DNA of 64,000 nucleotides. Source: Kineosporia corallincola (lineage in GTDB: Bacteria > Actinomycetota > Actinomycetes > Actinomycetales > Kineosporiaceae). The translations under genes and the position numbers were made by a program. Below, piece by piece: positions 27,001-33,195 of the stretch (position 1 is the first letter of the stretch; each line of letters opens with the position of its first letter). The notes under the pieces were generated by a model. The model was not told the DNA's origin. It was given only the letters and a program-made list of their open reading frames with translations, and ran no database searches. The stretch lies in the NCBI RefSeq assembly GCF_018499875.1, contig NZ_JAHBAY010000001.1, positions 913,928-977,927 of the forward strand, written 5' to 3'.

Positions 27001-27146
27001 GATTCGTCGATGGTGCCGGCGAGTTCGCCCCAGGCGTCGCCGAGGTCGCGCCAGGCTCCGGGGTCGCCGTCGGGCCAGGCCTGGAATGACGTGGCCCGGA
27101 TCAGCATGTCCCAGATCCATTCCAGGGCTGGGTCGAGACCGGCCAC
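21018..27146 (-). CDS. Giant T7SS polymorphic toxin: WXG-type N-domain, two HExxH modules, RelA/SpoT-like tip
   Basis: The product is 2042 aa. Residues 1-130 form a helical WXG100/CpnT-like export region (NWGGDAGEAF, W64-G65-G66). Ala/Gly-rich helices follow to ~400, then a Thr/Arg/Asp/Pro linker to ~745. Two homologous modules (~748-1160 and ~1190-1610) each hold a zincin motif, HESVH (996-1000) and HESLH (1435-1439), with a downstream glutamate (LESEYRAF / FENEFRSF) and a repeated VHGLD-LD-VEL block. The tip (~1885-2025) reads like a RelA/SpoT synthetase: IRTKIAHGLFDKV, DAVGARITVDN, SYRVIPMVV, YELQLTTQ, ADLEHNTVFKQ. Domains known to release toxin tips suggest the zincins process the protein. 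Two coupled small genes follow. Toxicity and substrate are inferred. Confidence 0.85.
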   Translation of the reverse strand: MAGLDPALEWIWDMLIRATSFQAWPDGDPGAWRDLGDAWGELAGTIDESFMDMNSTALNVVMNWGGDAGEAFTNRWNEFVGSSESGPTAFSAAAYNYQAACLNGALELEYAQLMCEIILAITAIEVTLGLMFAEFGGGAFSAAAVLAGREAITAVLQRLAMMMGKPILKQGLKEAAELTAKKGLPAAGKTVSTEAGKKGLTNLGARGLQSLGKHAPSLLKTAGVGATHGGLTFAGADLAAQQYQVSQGNRKEVDWETVKNNFYAGAAAGAAGGLAGHLLSGGARRLGNSTVNKLTNSNKAVNRNLAKFLGTAPTSRTVRVGINTTGALTREGFSNIASEAALDVTYNYVANNQLGFSKQYLKQFDDGLLKGLGTQFAAGAVGAAIPLAAHGVHGALTNRSPQLGTHAVGENASTSVPSAKAAEQGASTQDIREALGRQTHPTTTTSARDAGSSSNITARQTDSASSGTTRSIRTSVDTGSGGSHRVDQGADTSTPRVADTSSRQRQDAAAPSGGSIVIEPTRQTHDATPAAPSRTDDASPRPARTGETARTGETVRTTGDRVTQTDSSRPADRTPAKGGTTTSRDRDTAPGDSTQPIRATQPDRTTPSERDARGDRTPETDRTPETDRTAQPDRTTAAERDPRPTQPDRTTGTDRNPPGDTDARPVRDDAQPSPSPADTPARERDHDSAGTRHESSGGDSAEPERRTTPSQDESDVVHTREGDQSPAEHDHDHGHDETTPDQHGGRENSIEEARERSKFSWTADTTSDVLGKTPGKIDEAIARIRANHGDSRPDQIQALEDIKTRAGRLETTVADVKAGRKDISELIDGVAEHSRGINDYTERFQGRGDTYHDYADQAWTQDGNQPIKDAVIQPWQDVHGLDLLDRVELSQRQAKVDLDTDRMHVLDQAVGTILVRDVLGPEFARHVSTVMQNAVPKDPSIAGRRLPPEVVDRDRNWLNEPGPSGAYNSANGVTYVDFGRVGNSRALTSVVSTMVHESVHALQPAKDLIRRDLHRALRRSEPDLEPAEIDRRISSENARITLESEYRAFMVQQQFLQGMAKHSPEKSYDGDPRIPKESGTRANNSPHEIMDHVRTNYLGPASHLVDTNDNLFAGHPDLTDAAGMVEQARLAIVEHHEHGQPGRFSGPLTREVVSQHGLDLDGVRRDQAERALQRDAAQEHSPERHIEEERRPANHLSPESELHRSRLLTDSLGGKKLSTEDTLRATADKLDRQIDNLERRYGDERRQQIDALKELQKGASSVLDQTTRTRENPQELPDLIDAVREHSQNVRDYTERFERLSTEITNKGERTPSWEQVHGLDPLDKVELAHRKIDLDSTHRVDVLDKAIIHILVDDAFGNTIADHVMHTLENAVPKQFEQARKKLPQGVYSDAELRGLVGSSDRGTYEAASQFTFIDMGDSKTPRVVTDIAGTALHESLHRLQPNKNMIRKKVDALVESGIVDLDAVQQRNVRRTVMALVTFENEFRSFLAQRTFLHNTVRNSPRPKYSEDPRIPGDSRARADESLEALGRYVASSYDVEKIPLQKLIDSDDLLQRYRDEVTDHDTLMDQVRMSIIDATDTSRAGSGLPGGLVGPITRDLNAHIHEAVLKELQRTAKAEEAERIAFEVFRNNPVDIDAIRRAQAEMPPGRPADAPPIGEETPTGNGPRPEPPAEEQTDPVAEATRKAPLPEETYKPGWLFEALTGKVHDPAASLLAGGSANDISLVARHDFALTPREALTTEWVTKALPHRAEVLDAVTKLIADHKIHRLNLAGNLLEPALRDRPLEILQELADGRLLANQDLDTYSRENPGQGIVFEHVPASVNETSDGLSRKQVFIDEQKIRHPERATGLHPTAEQSEAVERYAETLLIDVEPAVKRELDDLTPPGATNSIRTKIAHGLFDKVGRMVGSGRSAYEVGDVIDAVGARITVDNMEQLGAVLHKVQKRFGTGDGGRILEVENMYADPKSKNPSYRVIPMVVRIDVDGVAYTYELQLTTQRASVAADLEHNTVFKQYHDLTPHQHELIMQMFSEAAALDQEETRK

Positions 27147-27326
27147 TCAGCGACCCGCCAGGGTGAATGCTTGCTGGGAGGACATGGTTTCAGCCCTCCC
27201 CTGCTGAACCGGCACCTGAATCAGGCATCGATCATACCCGGAACGATGGTAAATGAGGGGGAAAGGGACCGGTCGCGGTACCGGGAGCACCTAGACTGGC
27301 GGTCCTGGGACCTGGTGGGAGGGCAC

Positions 27327-28025
27327 GTGCCGACAGAACTTCTGGACGTCGAAAGGACGCTCACAGCACTGCGTGAGCGCATCCTGGTGCCCGGTGAGAG
27401 CGTCACCGACATCCATGCAGGCAAGCGGTCGCTCTGGGTGGAGACCAGCGTGCGCGGCCTGCTCGTGTCGCGGCCGCAGTGGCAGCTGGCGGCCGAGCCC
27501 TGGGCCGACGACGTGCTGGAGGTCAAGGGCGACGAACCGATGACGCACACCGAGCGCGAGCTGTTCGGCCTGGTCCACGCGAAAGACGGCTCCAGCTATG
27601 CGCTGGGCCTGCATCGGGACGACGACCTGGCCGCCCTGGCCTCGCGCCTGACGTTGCCGCCCGGTCAGGCCGTGCAGCCGGTGGCGCTGGCTGAGATGAT
27701 CGCGCTGCTGGGCACCGGCGGGCACTTTCACGGCGCCCTGATTGAGGGGTCGGCCGGGGGAGATCCGCTGCTGGAGCGTTTCCCCCAGGCCGGTGAGATC
27801 GAGTCCTGGCTGCACCCGGTGCGGTGGCAGAGGGTGGACGGCGAGGTTCGGCTGAAGTTCTTCTCGTACAGTGTTTATCCCACGGACGAGGGGCGTGTGG
27901 TGGGGGTGGACGCCTGGGCGGTCACGGCGCCCGCGGCCGGCGAGACCCGCATCCGGCGCGACCGGGTGGCCGAGCTCGCCATCGGGATGGACGGCGAGCT
28001 CGGCGAGGTGCGCCTGCTCGGCTGA
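27327..28025 (+). CDS. Paralogue of the toxin-operon 239-aa protein
   Basis: The product is 232 aa from a GTG at 27327 with GGGAGGG just upstream; the frame is open further upstream, but alignment with the 20003 protein supports this start. Shared blocks: FGLVHAKDGSSYALGLHRDD versus LLFAQDGSEYVLGAVE, GALIEGSAGGDPLLERFPQA versus YLVEGSFHEASLLERYPEA, IESWLHPVRW, LKFFSYSVY and a C-terminal ELGEVRLLG. It is divergent from the toxin gene and flanks the other end of it, so the toxin is bracketed by members of one family. An orphan immunity gene or a T7SS-associated accessory protein is plausible. Confidence 0.75.
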   Translation: MPTELLDVERTLTALRERILVPGESVTDIHAGKRSLWVETSVRGLLVSRPQWQLAAEPWADDVLEVKGDEPMTHTERELFGLVHAKDGSSYALGLHRDDDLAALASRLTLPPGQAVQPVALAEMIALLGTGGHFHGALIEGSAGGDPLLERFPQAGEIESWLHPVRWQRVDGEVRLKFFSYSVYPTDEGRVVGVDAWAVTAPAAGETRIRRDRVAELAIGMDGELGEVRLLG

Positions 28026-28085
28026 GCAGCGCTCGGTCAGGACGGCCTCGGGCTGAGCCGCGTGGTTCGGTGCCGCGCCAAGTTC

Positions 28086-28153
28086 GGCGTGGCGTCGGGT
28101 TCGGCGTGGCGTCGGGTTCGGCGTCGCGTCGGGTTCGGCGTGGCGTCGGGTTC
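28086..28153. repeat. Tandem repeat, 17 bases x 4
   Basis: The unit GGCGTGGCGTCGGGTTC is repeated four times head-to-tail, with one base change in the third copy. It lies in the non-coding gap between the convergent genes ending at 28025 (plus) and 28186 (minus). The 17-base unit is not a multiple of three, consistent with non-coding DNA. There are no spacers, so it is not a CRISPR array. Confidence 0.85.
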
Positions 28154-28185
28154 GAGACGGCGCTTGTGGCTTGGCGCAGCCGGTT

Positions 28186-28473
28186 TCAGACGCTGTCGGT
28201 ACGGTCTGGCTGCGGCTGCGGCTGCGGCTGCGGCTGCGGCTGTGCGGGCGAGGTGAGGCTGTGGCGCCAGCGCTGCCAGTCGCGCTGAAGCCACCAGCCG
28301 ATCGCGATCGCGAGCACCACACCCACCACGTCGCGCAGGACCACCGCCGTGATCAGGCTCCAGACCATGGCCACCAGAGCGAGGCTGTAGGCGACGTTGC
28401 GGCGGTCGGAGCGCAGGAAGGCCAAGGAGACGCCCAGCAGGATGAGAGGGCCCAGGATCAGGATGGTGGACAT
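28186..28473 (-). CDS. Small membrane protein with (PQ)n tail, last gene of ESX-accessory operon
   Basis: The product is 95 aa. Three hydrophobic stretches (ILILGPLILLGVSLAFL, AYSLALVAMVWSLITAVVL, VVGVVLAIAIGWWLQ) fill most of the protein. The C-terminus is AQPQPQPQPQPQPDRTDSV, encoded by a GGCTGC hexanucleotide repeat (28208-28243) that could change length by slippage. It starts 3 bases after the stop of the 141-aa ESX-like gene, so it is co-transcribed with it. The family is unrecognised. Confidence 0.7.
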   Translation of the reverse strand: MSTILILGPLILLGVSLAFLRSDRRNVAYSLALVAMVWSLITAVVLRDVVGVVLAIAIGWWLQRDWQRWRHSLTSPAQPQPQPQPQPQPDRTDSV

Positions 28474-28476
28474 TGT

Positions 28477-28902
28477 CTACTTTCCGCTCTGCTTCTGCTG
28501 TTCCTCGGCGCGCTTCTGCTGGTCGTCGAGGGTGTCTTTGACCGTGGAGCCCACATTTTCGCTGCCCGCGACCTTGAACAGGGCGGCGCCGTCTTCGTCG
28601 AGCTGAACGGTGTCGCGGATGGCCTGATAGGCCAGCCGGGTGCCGTGCTCGGTCTGCTCGGCGATGATGCCGACCTGGTCGCGGATGAAGTCGGAGCCCT
28701 GGCCGTCGTTCTGGTACTGCTGCTCGAACGGCTTGCCGTACTCCTCGGTGTCGCCCCAGGGCTTGCCGGCCTCCAGCGACTTGATGCGCGACACGATCGA
28801 CGTGAGCTTGTCGTTCATGGCGCGGGACTGCGCCGCCATCGAGACCAGGCTGTTCTGGGCCGCATCGGCGTCTTGGATGAAGGTCTGCTTCTCGGCGGTC
28901 AT
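28477..28902 (-). CDS. WXG100-like ESX-associated protein
   Basis: The product (141 aa) is helical throughout. It contains KPWGDTEEYGKPFEQQYQ (~50-65), the W-G-D...F...Y pattern of actinomycete ESX-family proteins found next to YbaB-like genes. A C-terminal Gln/Lys-rich coiled region ends QQKRAEEQQKQSGK. Its start overlaps the stop of the YbaB-like gene (ATGA). It is likely a secreted substrate or substrate partner of the nearby T7SS; the second WXG half of the usual pair may be the YbaB-like neighbour. Moderately sure. Confidence 0.7.
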   Translation of the reverse strand: MTAEKQTFIQDADAAQNSLVSMAAQSRAMNDKLTSIVSRIKSLEAGKPWGDTEEYGKPFEQQYQNDGQGSDFIRDQVGIIAEQTEHGTRLAYQAIRDTVQLDEDGAALFKVAGSENVGSTVKDTLDDQQKRAEEQQKQSGK

Positions 28903-29306
28903 TCGGGCGCTCCGTTCATCAGGCGGTCGCGGATCGACTGGAGCCGGGCGTTCAGGTCGCTCTCGCCGCGCATCATGCCGGTGACGTCGACATCGGGTGC
29001 GTAGCGGGTGTTCACGGCCTGCGCGCGCTCGGCCGCGTCGCGGGCGGCGTCGGAGACCGTCTGGCTGATGGTGCGGGCGAGAGCCGCGGCATCGGGCTTG
29101 CGGTAGATACGCCCGTCGAGCTTCAGGTCGAGCAGCTCGCCCCGGGGGCCGACCTCGGCCGTGACGTATCCGTCGGGCGAGGTGGCCCGGCCGCGGATGC
29201 GGGCGAGTTCTTGCCGCAGCTCGGAGAGGTTGCCGCTGAGCTGATGGAAACGGTTGCTCATCTGCTCGGCCTGCGCACGCAGCCCACTGAGGTCGTGTTC
29301 AGTCAA
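28899..29306 (-). CDS. YbaB/EbfC-family protein in the ESX locus
   Basis: The product is 135 aa, from a TTG at 29306 with GGAGGGG about 9 bases upstream. Residues ~10-45 form an alpha-helix (LRAQAEQMSNRFHQLSGNLS), then a YbaB-like beta-sheet: GYVTAEVGPRGELLDLKLDG. The rest is helical (ALARTISQTVSDAARDAAER). Housekeeping YbaB is ~105 aa and sits beside recR/dnaX. This longer copy, coupled by ATGA to a WXG100-like gene, belongs to the T7SS-associated subgroup. Its role is unknown; DNA-binding or chaperone-like activity is possible. Confidence 0.75.
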   Translation of the reverse strand: MTEHDLSGLRAQAEQMSNRFHQLSGNLSELRQELARIRGRATSPDGYVTAEVGPRGELLDLKLDGRIYRKPDAAALARTISQTVSDAARDAAERAQAVNTRYAPDVDVTGMMRGESDLNARLQSIRDRLMNGAPE

Positions 29307-29459
29307 AACCGTGTACCCCTCCACCTGTTCGCCCGCTACGGCGGGCGTCATCCCCCTCGACACTAACCCCTGTGATGCTTGGGTGATCAAGTCTTGAGCG
29401 AAGGTTTGAGGGATACTTATCTCGGAGCCGCATACCGTGGACCGGTTGGAGGTGTGGCG

Positions 29460-30839
29460 TTGAAGCGTTCCGTTCGGTGGGCAGGGTGGGGGATGGCCCT
29501 GCTCCTCGGCATGTCCGGGCTGGCGGTGGGGGCGGGGCCGGCTGATGCCGCACCGCTGAAAGATCCCGAGCCCAAGGCGTCCGACAGCAAGTCCTCCAAG
29601 AAGAAGACCAAGAAGAAAGCCAAACCCCGGGCCACGAAACCGGACTGCGGCCGGGCCGAGGCCGGTGCGGCCGACAGCATTCCCGGCGTTCCGTGGCAGC
29701 AGAAGTGGCTCTCGCCCGAGCGCCTGGGCCCGCTGGCCACCGGCTACGGGCAGGTGGTGGCCGTGGTCGACTCCGGTGTGAACGACGAGCACGAACAGCT
29801 GAAAGGCCATGTGCAGAGCGGCTACGACACGGTGCGCGGCACGCTCGGCGGCAACGAGGACTGCGTGTCGCACGGCTCCGGCGTGGCCGGGCTGATCGTC
29901 GCCGCCAAGGTGGGGTCGGTGGGCCTGCGCGGCATCGCGCCGGGCGCGCAGATCATGCCGGTGCGGGTCACCAACGCCGCTCCGGCCTCCGGGCCGGACA
30001 GTTCCGAGAAGACCACCCCCGCCAAGGTGGCCGCCGGCATCCGCTGGGCGGCGAAGAACGGCGCCACGGTGATCGAGGTGTCGTCCGCCTTCGGCTACGA
30101 CGGCGGCCTGTGCGGCGCGACGAAGTACGCCGTCGGCAAGGGGATTCCGGTGGTGGCGGCGGTGGGTGACCTGCACGACGCCACACTGTCCGTGGATCCG
30201 GCTACCTACCCGGCGGCCTGCGACGACGTGATCGGGGTCGGCTCGGTCTCCGAGAACTTCACGGTGTCAAGCAGTTCCGTGGCCAACGGCACCGTCGACC
30301 TGGTGGCTCCCGGCGACGGTGTGATCAGTACCAACCGCATCGCGGGGCAGCAGTCGTACGACGGCACCAGCCTGGCTGCGGGTCTGGTGGCCGGGGCGGC
30401 CGCCCTGGTGCGGCAGACCGGTCCGGGGCTCACTCCCGGCCAGATCGCCGACCGGCTCGCGGCCACGGCCGACCCGGTGCCCGGCGGGCAGCTGTCCATC
30501 TCCTACGGCGCCGGCCTGGTGAATCCGTACCGCGCGCTCACCGAGCGGGCCGCGGCCGCGGCCCCGGTGCACATCGACGGCGTCGCCGCCCCCACCGTCG
30601 ACGTCGTCGCCGAGCGAATCGAGTCGGCGCGCGACCACGGCCGGGTCACGGCCGTGGCGGTGGCGACCGGTGTGCTCGGAACCGCACTGCTGCTGGTGGT
30701 TCTCGCGCTCTGTCTGCCGCGCGGGCGAGGCCGGGGCTGGAAACCCGGCCGGGCCGCCCCGGTGCGCAGCACGCCCGCGCAACCGGTGCTCCCCGACGAG
30801 GAGTCGCCGTTCGCCCTGCCCGAGGCGCAGCGCGGCTGA
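29460..30839 (+). CDS. mycP: Mycosin, membrane-anchored subtilisin-like serine protease of T7SS
   Basis: The product is 459 aa from a TTG at 29460 with GGAGG 7 bases upstream (a GTG at 29454 is also possible). A signal peptide (GWGMALLLGMSGLAVGAGPA) is followed by a Lys-rich stretch. The subtilase catalytic triad is present: D in VVAVVDSGVN (~104), H in VSHGSGVAG (~138) and S in YDGTSLAAG (~303). A C-terminal transmembrane helix (ATGVLGTALLLVVLALCLP) anchors it with the protease outside. Mycosins stabilise ESX complexes and cleave substrates. It is on the opposite strand to the two WXG100 genes that follow. Confidence 0.92.
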   Translation: MKRSVRWAGWGMALLLGMSGLAVGAGPADAAPLKDPEPKASDSKSSKKKTKKKAKPRATKPDCGRAEAGAADSIPGVPWQQKWLSPERLGPLATGYGQVVAVVDSGVNDEHEQLKGHVQSGYDTVRGTLGGNEDCVSHGSGVAGLIVAAKVGSVGLRGIAPGAQIMPVRVTNAAPASGPDSSEKTTPAKVAAGIRWAAKNGATVIEVSSAFGYDGGLCGATKYAVGKGIPVVAAVGDLHDATLSVDPATYPAACDDVIGVGSVSENFTVSSSSVANGTVDLVAPGDGVISTNRIAGQQSYDGTSLAAGLVAGAAALVRQTGPGLTPGQIADRLAATADPVPGGQLSISYGAGLVNPYRALTERAAAAAPVHIDGVAAPTVDVVAERIESARDHGRVTAVAVATGVLGTALLLVVLALCLPRGRGRGWKPGRAAPVRSTPAQPVLPDEESPFALPEAQRG

Positions 30840-30868
30840 CCGTCCTGCCCACCGGCACAGCCGGCCGC

Positions 30869-30911
30869 GGACGCACGAGCACGATGAGAGCTGTTCGTCG
30901 TCCATAATTTT
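30869..30911 (+). terminator. mycP terminator, TCGTCGTCC family
   Basis: GGACG-c-ACGA pairs with TCGTCGTCC (9 pairs, one bulge) and is followed by ataatttt. It lies 30 bases past the mycP stop on the plus strand. A hairpin plus a T-rich tail makes it a good intrinsic terminator and ties the TCGTCGTCC family to termination. Confidence 0.7.
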
Positions 30912-30978
30912 GGGCCCGGCACACAGCAGAACGGCGGCGGCCCGGTGACCACCGGGACCACCGCCGCGCGACGAGGTA

Positions 30979-31266
30979 TCAGGCGCCGCTGAAGAGACCG
31001 GCGTTGCGGGCCTCGGTGGCCGACATGTCGTCGGAGTTGGCGAGCACCGTGCGGGACAGCTGGTTCAGCGCCGCGACCAGGTTGTCGCACGCCGAATCCC
31101 ACTTGGCCTGCATGCCGGCCCAGCTCTCACCGGCGGAACCGCTCCAGTCGGCCTGCAACTGACCGGACGACGCCTTCACGTCACCCTTCAGCGAGTCGAC
31201 GCTGGAGTGGGCCTTGCCGATGGCTCCGGAGAGCTCCTGAAGGTCGTTGAAGCTGTAAGCGATCAT
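30979..31266 (-). CDS. WXG100 family ESX substrate
   Basis: The product (95 aa) is a helical hairpin with the WXG turn at W41-S42-G43 (QADWSGSAGESW). The size is typical of EsxA/EsxB proteins. It is secreted as a heterodimer by T7SS; the partner is probably the gene 29 bases upstream (31296-31637). The C-terminus ends ARNAGLFSGA. A Y-x-x-x-D/E export signal is not obvious here. Confidence 0.9.
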   Translation of the reverse strand: MIAYSFNDLQELSGAIGKAHSSVDSLKGDVKASSGQLQADWSGSAGESWAGMQAKWDSACDNLVAALNQLSRTVLANSDDMSATEARNAGLFSGA

Positions 31267-31295
31267 GGATGATCCCCCTCCAAAGGAAATTCGGG

Positions 31296-31637
31296 TCAGC
31301 GCACCAGGGCGGACGTGATGTCGCCGGTCGGGACCTGATGGATCGACGCGGCGTTCGACGAGTCGGTGCCGCTGTACTCGGTGCCGGACGTGTTGATGTT
31401 CGTGGCGATCTCGTCGAGCACGGCGTTGAGCTTGTCCCAGGCCGTGTTCACGCTCTCCATGGCGCCGTTCCAGGCGTTCTTCGCCTCGCCGCTCCAGGTG
31501 GCCGAGTGCGTCTCGGCCTCGCTGCGGAGAGTTTTGATGGCCGACTGCAACTGTTCGTAGTCGCTGACCATCTTGGACGAGACGCCGCCGAGGACGTCGA
31601 GATCGGCCTTCATCTGAGCGCTGCTAGGTCCAGCCAT
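31296..31637 (-). CDS. WXG100 family ESX substrate
   Basis: The product is 113 aa from ATG 31637, with a GGAG about 8 bases upstream; the frame is open to 31751. The WXG turn is at W48-S49-G50 (SATWSGEAKNAW), between two helices. It ends with a tail of ~25 residues (YSGTDSSNAASIHQVPTGDI). It is the presumed dimer partner of the following WXG100 protein, both in the operon downstream of eccB. Confidence 0.9.
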   Translation of the reverse strand: MAGPSSAQMKADLDVLGGVSSKMVSDYEQLQSAIKTLRSEAETHSATWSGEAKNAWNGAMESVNTAWDKLNAVLDEIATNINTSGTEYSGTDSSNAASIHQVPTGDITSALVR

Positions 31638-31776
31638 GCTTTCGCTCCATCCTTCGTGTTGCCTCAGCACCGTCTGCCCTTCACAGGCGGTGAACCGGGC
31701 CCGGTGCCTTGAGGTTTCGGGCTGCAAGGGATGAAAGACCCCCCACGGCAAATATAGTTCCGAATGCCCTCCGGCA

Positions 31777-33195
31777 TCAGGTTCCGGGGACTATGTCGTT
31801 AATCTCCTCTTCTACCTGCAACGCGGCCCGTGCCGCGTCGGGGTCCAGGGCTGGACCCTCCGGGATGCGTGCCACCAGGGAAGCGGGCAGCGACCAGGTG
31901 TCCGCACTGCCCAGACCCAGCGCGGAGAGCGCGGTGTCGGATGGGATGGCGTACCGCGTTCCCTGGTCGGTGACCAGGTAGAGGGGACCGCTGTCGCTCT
32001 CCGGTGACGGCAGCGACTGCACCAGCGTGGCTTTGCCCGGCTGCACCCAGACCCGGTCGGCGAGTGCGGTGCCGGTGCCGGAGACGGCGCGGGTGTCGAG
32101 ACCGCTGTTGACCGGAATCTCGCTGTTGACGAAGATTTTCGGGGTGAACCCGCCGTCGTTCCAGCTGGCGCAGATCACCGTGTCGGCCTGTCGGAGCCGC
32201 GCGAACGCGGGCACCTGGGAGGGCGGCGAGGTGGAGGTGACCACCGGGCGCTCCTGCGGAGCGTCGGCGACGTCGGCGGCGGCGACCATTTTCTGCTCCG
32301 CCCCGGCAGCCACCTGAATCTTCGCCTGGAGCTCGGTGATCGGGGTGAGCCGGGAGGCCAGCGTGAGGAAGTACTCCGCGCCGTCGCCGTCACCGACCTG
32401 CTGCACCTGGCCGACCTCGGCGCCGTCCAGGGCGGTGCTCGCCCTGCCGGAACCGTCCACCACGATCGGGGCGATCCACTGGCCGGAGGGCAGAGCCTGG
32501 AGCCAGGCGTCGCCGACCGGCACGGTGATCTGGTTGTCGAGCCCCAGCGCCAGCCCGACCCGCTTCACGTCTTTGATCGGGAACCGCATGTCGTGCCAGA
32601 TCAGCGAGATCGAGCCGTCGGCGGTGTCACTCACGACCAGGGCCTCCTCGGACACCGCGGTGCCGGCCTCCGGCTGCTTGCCGACCACCATCCAGGTGCG
32701 GCTGACCTGGTCGCCGCTGAGGTTCGCGGCCTGCTTGGTGCACTGCGACCAGGGCGGCGCCACCAGGTCGGACGGGGTGGGCAGGTTGGCCGGTGCGTCG
32801 GCGATGCCGAGCTCGGGACCGCGCGGCACGTCGGCCAGCGACTTCGTCGAGGTCTTGGTGACGGTGGTGGTGTTCGCCAGCAGGGCGGCCGAGGCGAAGT
32901 TGGGCGTGGGGTGAAGGCGCCCGGTGTCGGTCATGTAGACGTAGGTGGCACCGGTCTCCTTGACCACGATCACCGACCTGCCGTCTTTCCACGACGTCTT
33001 GCCGCCGGGCGAGATCATCCCGAAGATGCCGGTGGCGGCCAGGGCGATGACCGTCACCATGAGCGCGGCGAAGCCGGCACCGCCGAGCCGCCGGTAGGGC
33101 CACTCGGCGGGGTCGGTCTCGTGCGCCACGGTGGCGCTCACCACGCGGCGCGCGGCGAACTGGTAGCTGTCGAGGAGGTCGCGACGGGAAGCCAT
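31777..33195 (-). CDS. eccB: Type VII secretion protein EccB
   Basis: The product is 472 aa from ATG 33195. The N-terminal cytosolic MASRRDLLDSYQFAARRVVS is the hallmark of EccB, followed by one membrane segment (FAALMVTVIALAATGIFGMI) and the large periplasm-side domain with SVIVVKETGATYVYM, LHPTPNFASAALL, GTRYAIPSDTALSALGLG and PGKATLVQSLP. EccB is a core subunit of the ESX membrane complex. Its start overlaps the eccD stop by one base (TGATG), so the two are translationally coupled. Confidence 0.95.
   Translation of the reverse strand: MASRRDLLDSYQFAARRVVSATVAHETDPAEWPYRRLGGAGFAALMVTVIALAATGIFGMISPGGKTSWKDGRSVIVVKETGATYVYMTDTGRLHPTPNFASAALLANTTTVTKTSTKSLADVPRGPELGIADAPANLPTPSDLVAPPWSQCTKQAANLSGDQVSRTWMVVGKQPEAGTAVSEEALVVSDTADGSISLIWHDMRFPIKDVKRVGLALGLDNQITVPVGDAWLQALPSGQWIAPIVVDGSGRASTALDGAEVGQVQQVGDGDGAEYFLTLASRLTPITELQAKIQVAAGAEQKMVAAADVADAPQERPVVTSTSPPSQVPAFARLRQADTVICASWNDGGFTPKIFVNSEIPVNSGLDTRAVSGTGTALADRVWVQPGKATLVQSLPSPESDSGPLYLVTDQGTRYAIPSDTALSALGLGSADTWSLPASLVARIPEGPALDPDAARAALQVEEEINDIVPGT

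Noticed and set aside
28086..28153. Possible CRISPR array
   Set aside because: Repeats are contiguous 17-mers without spacers and no cas genes are present.
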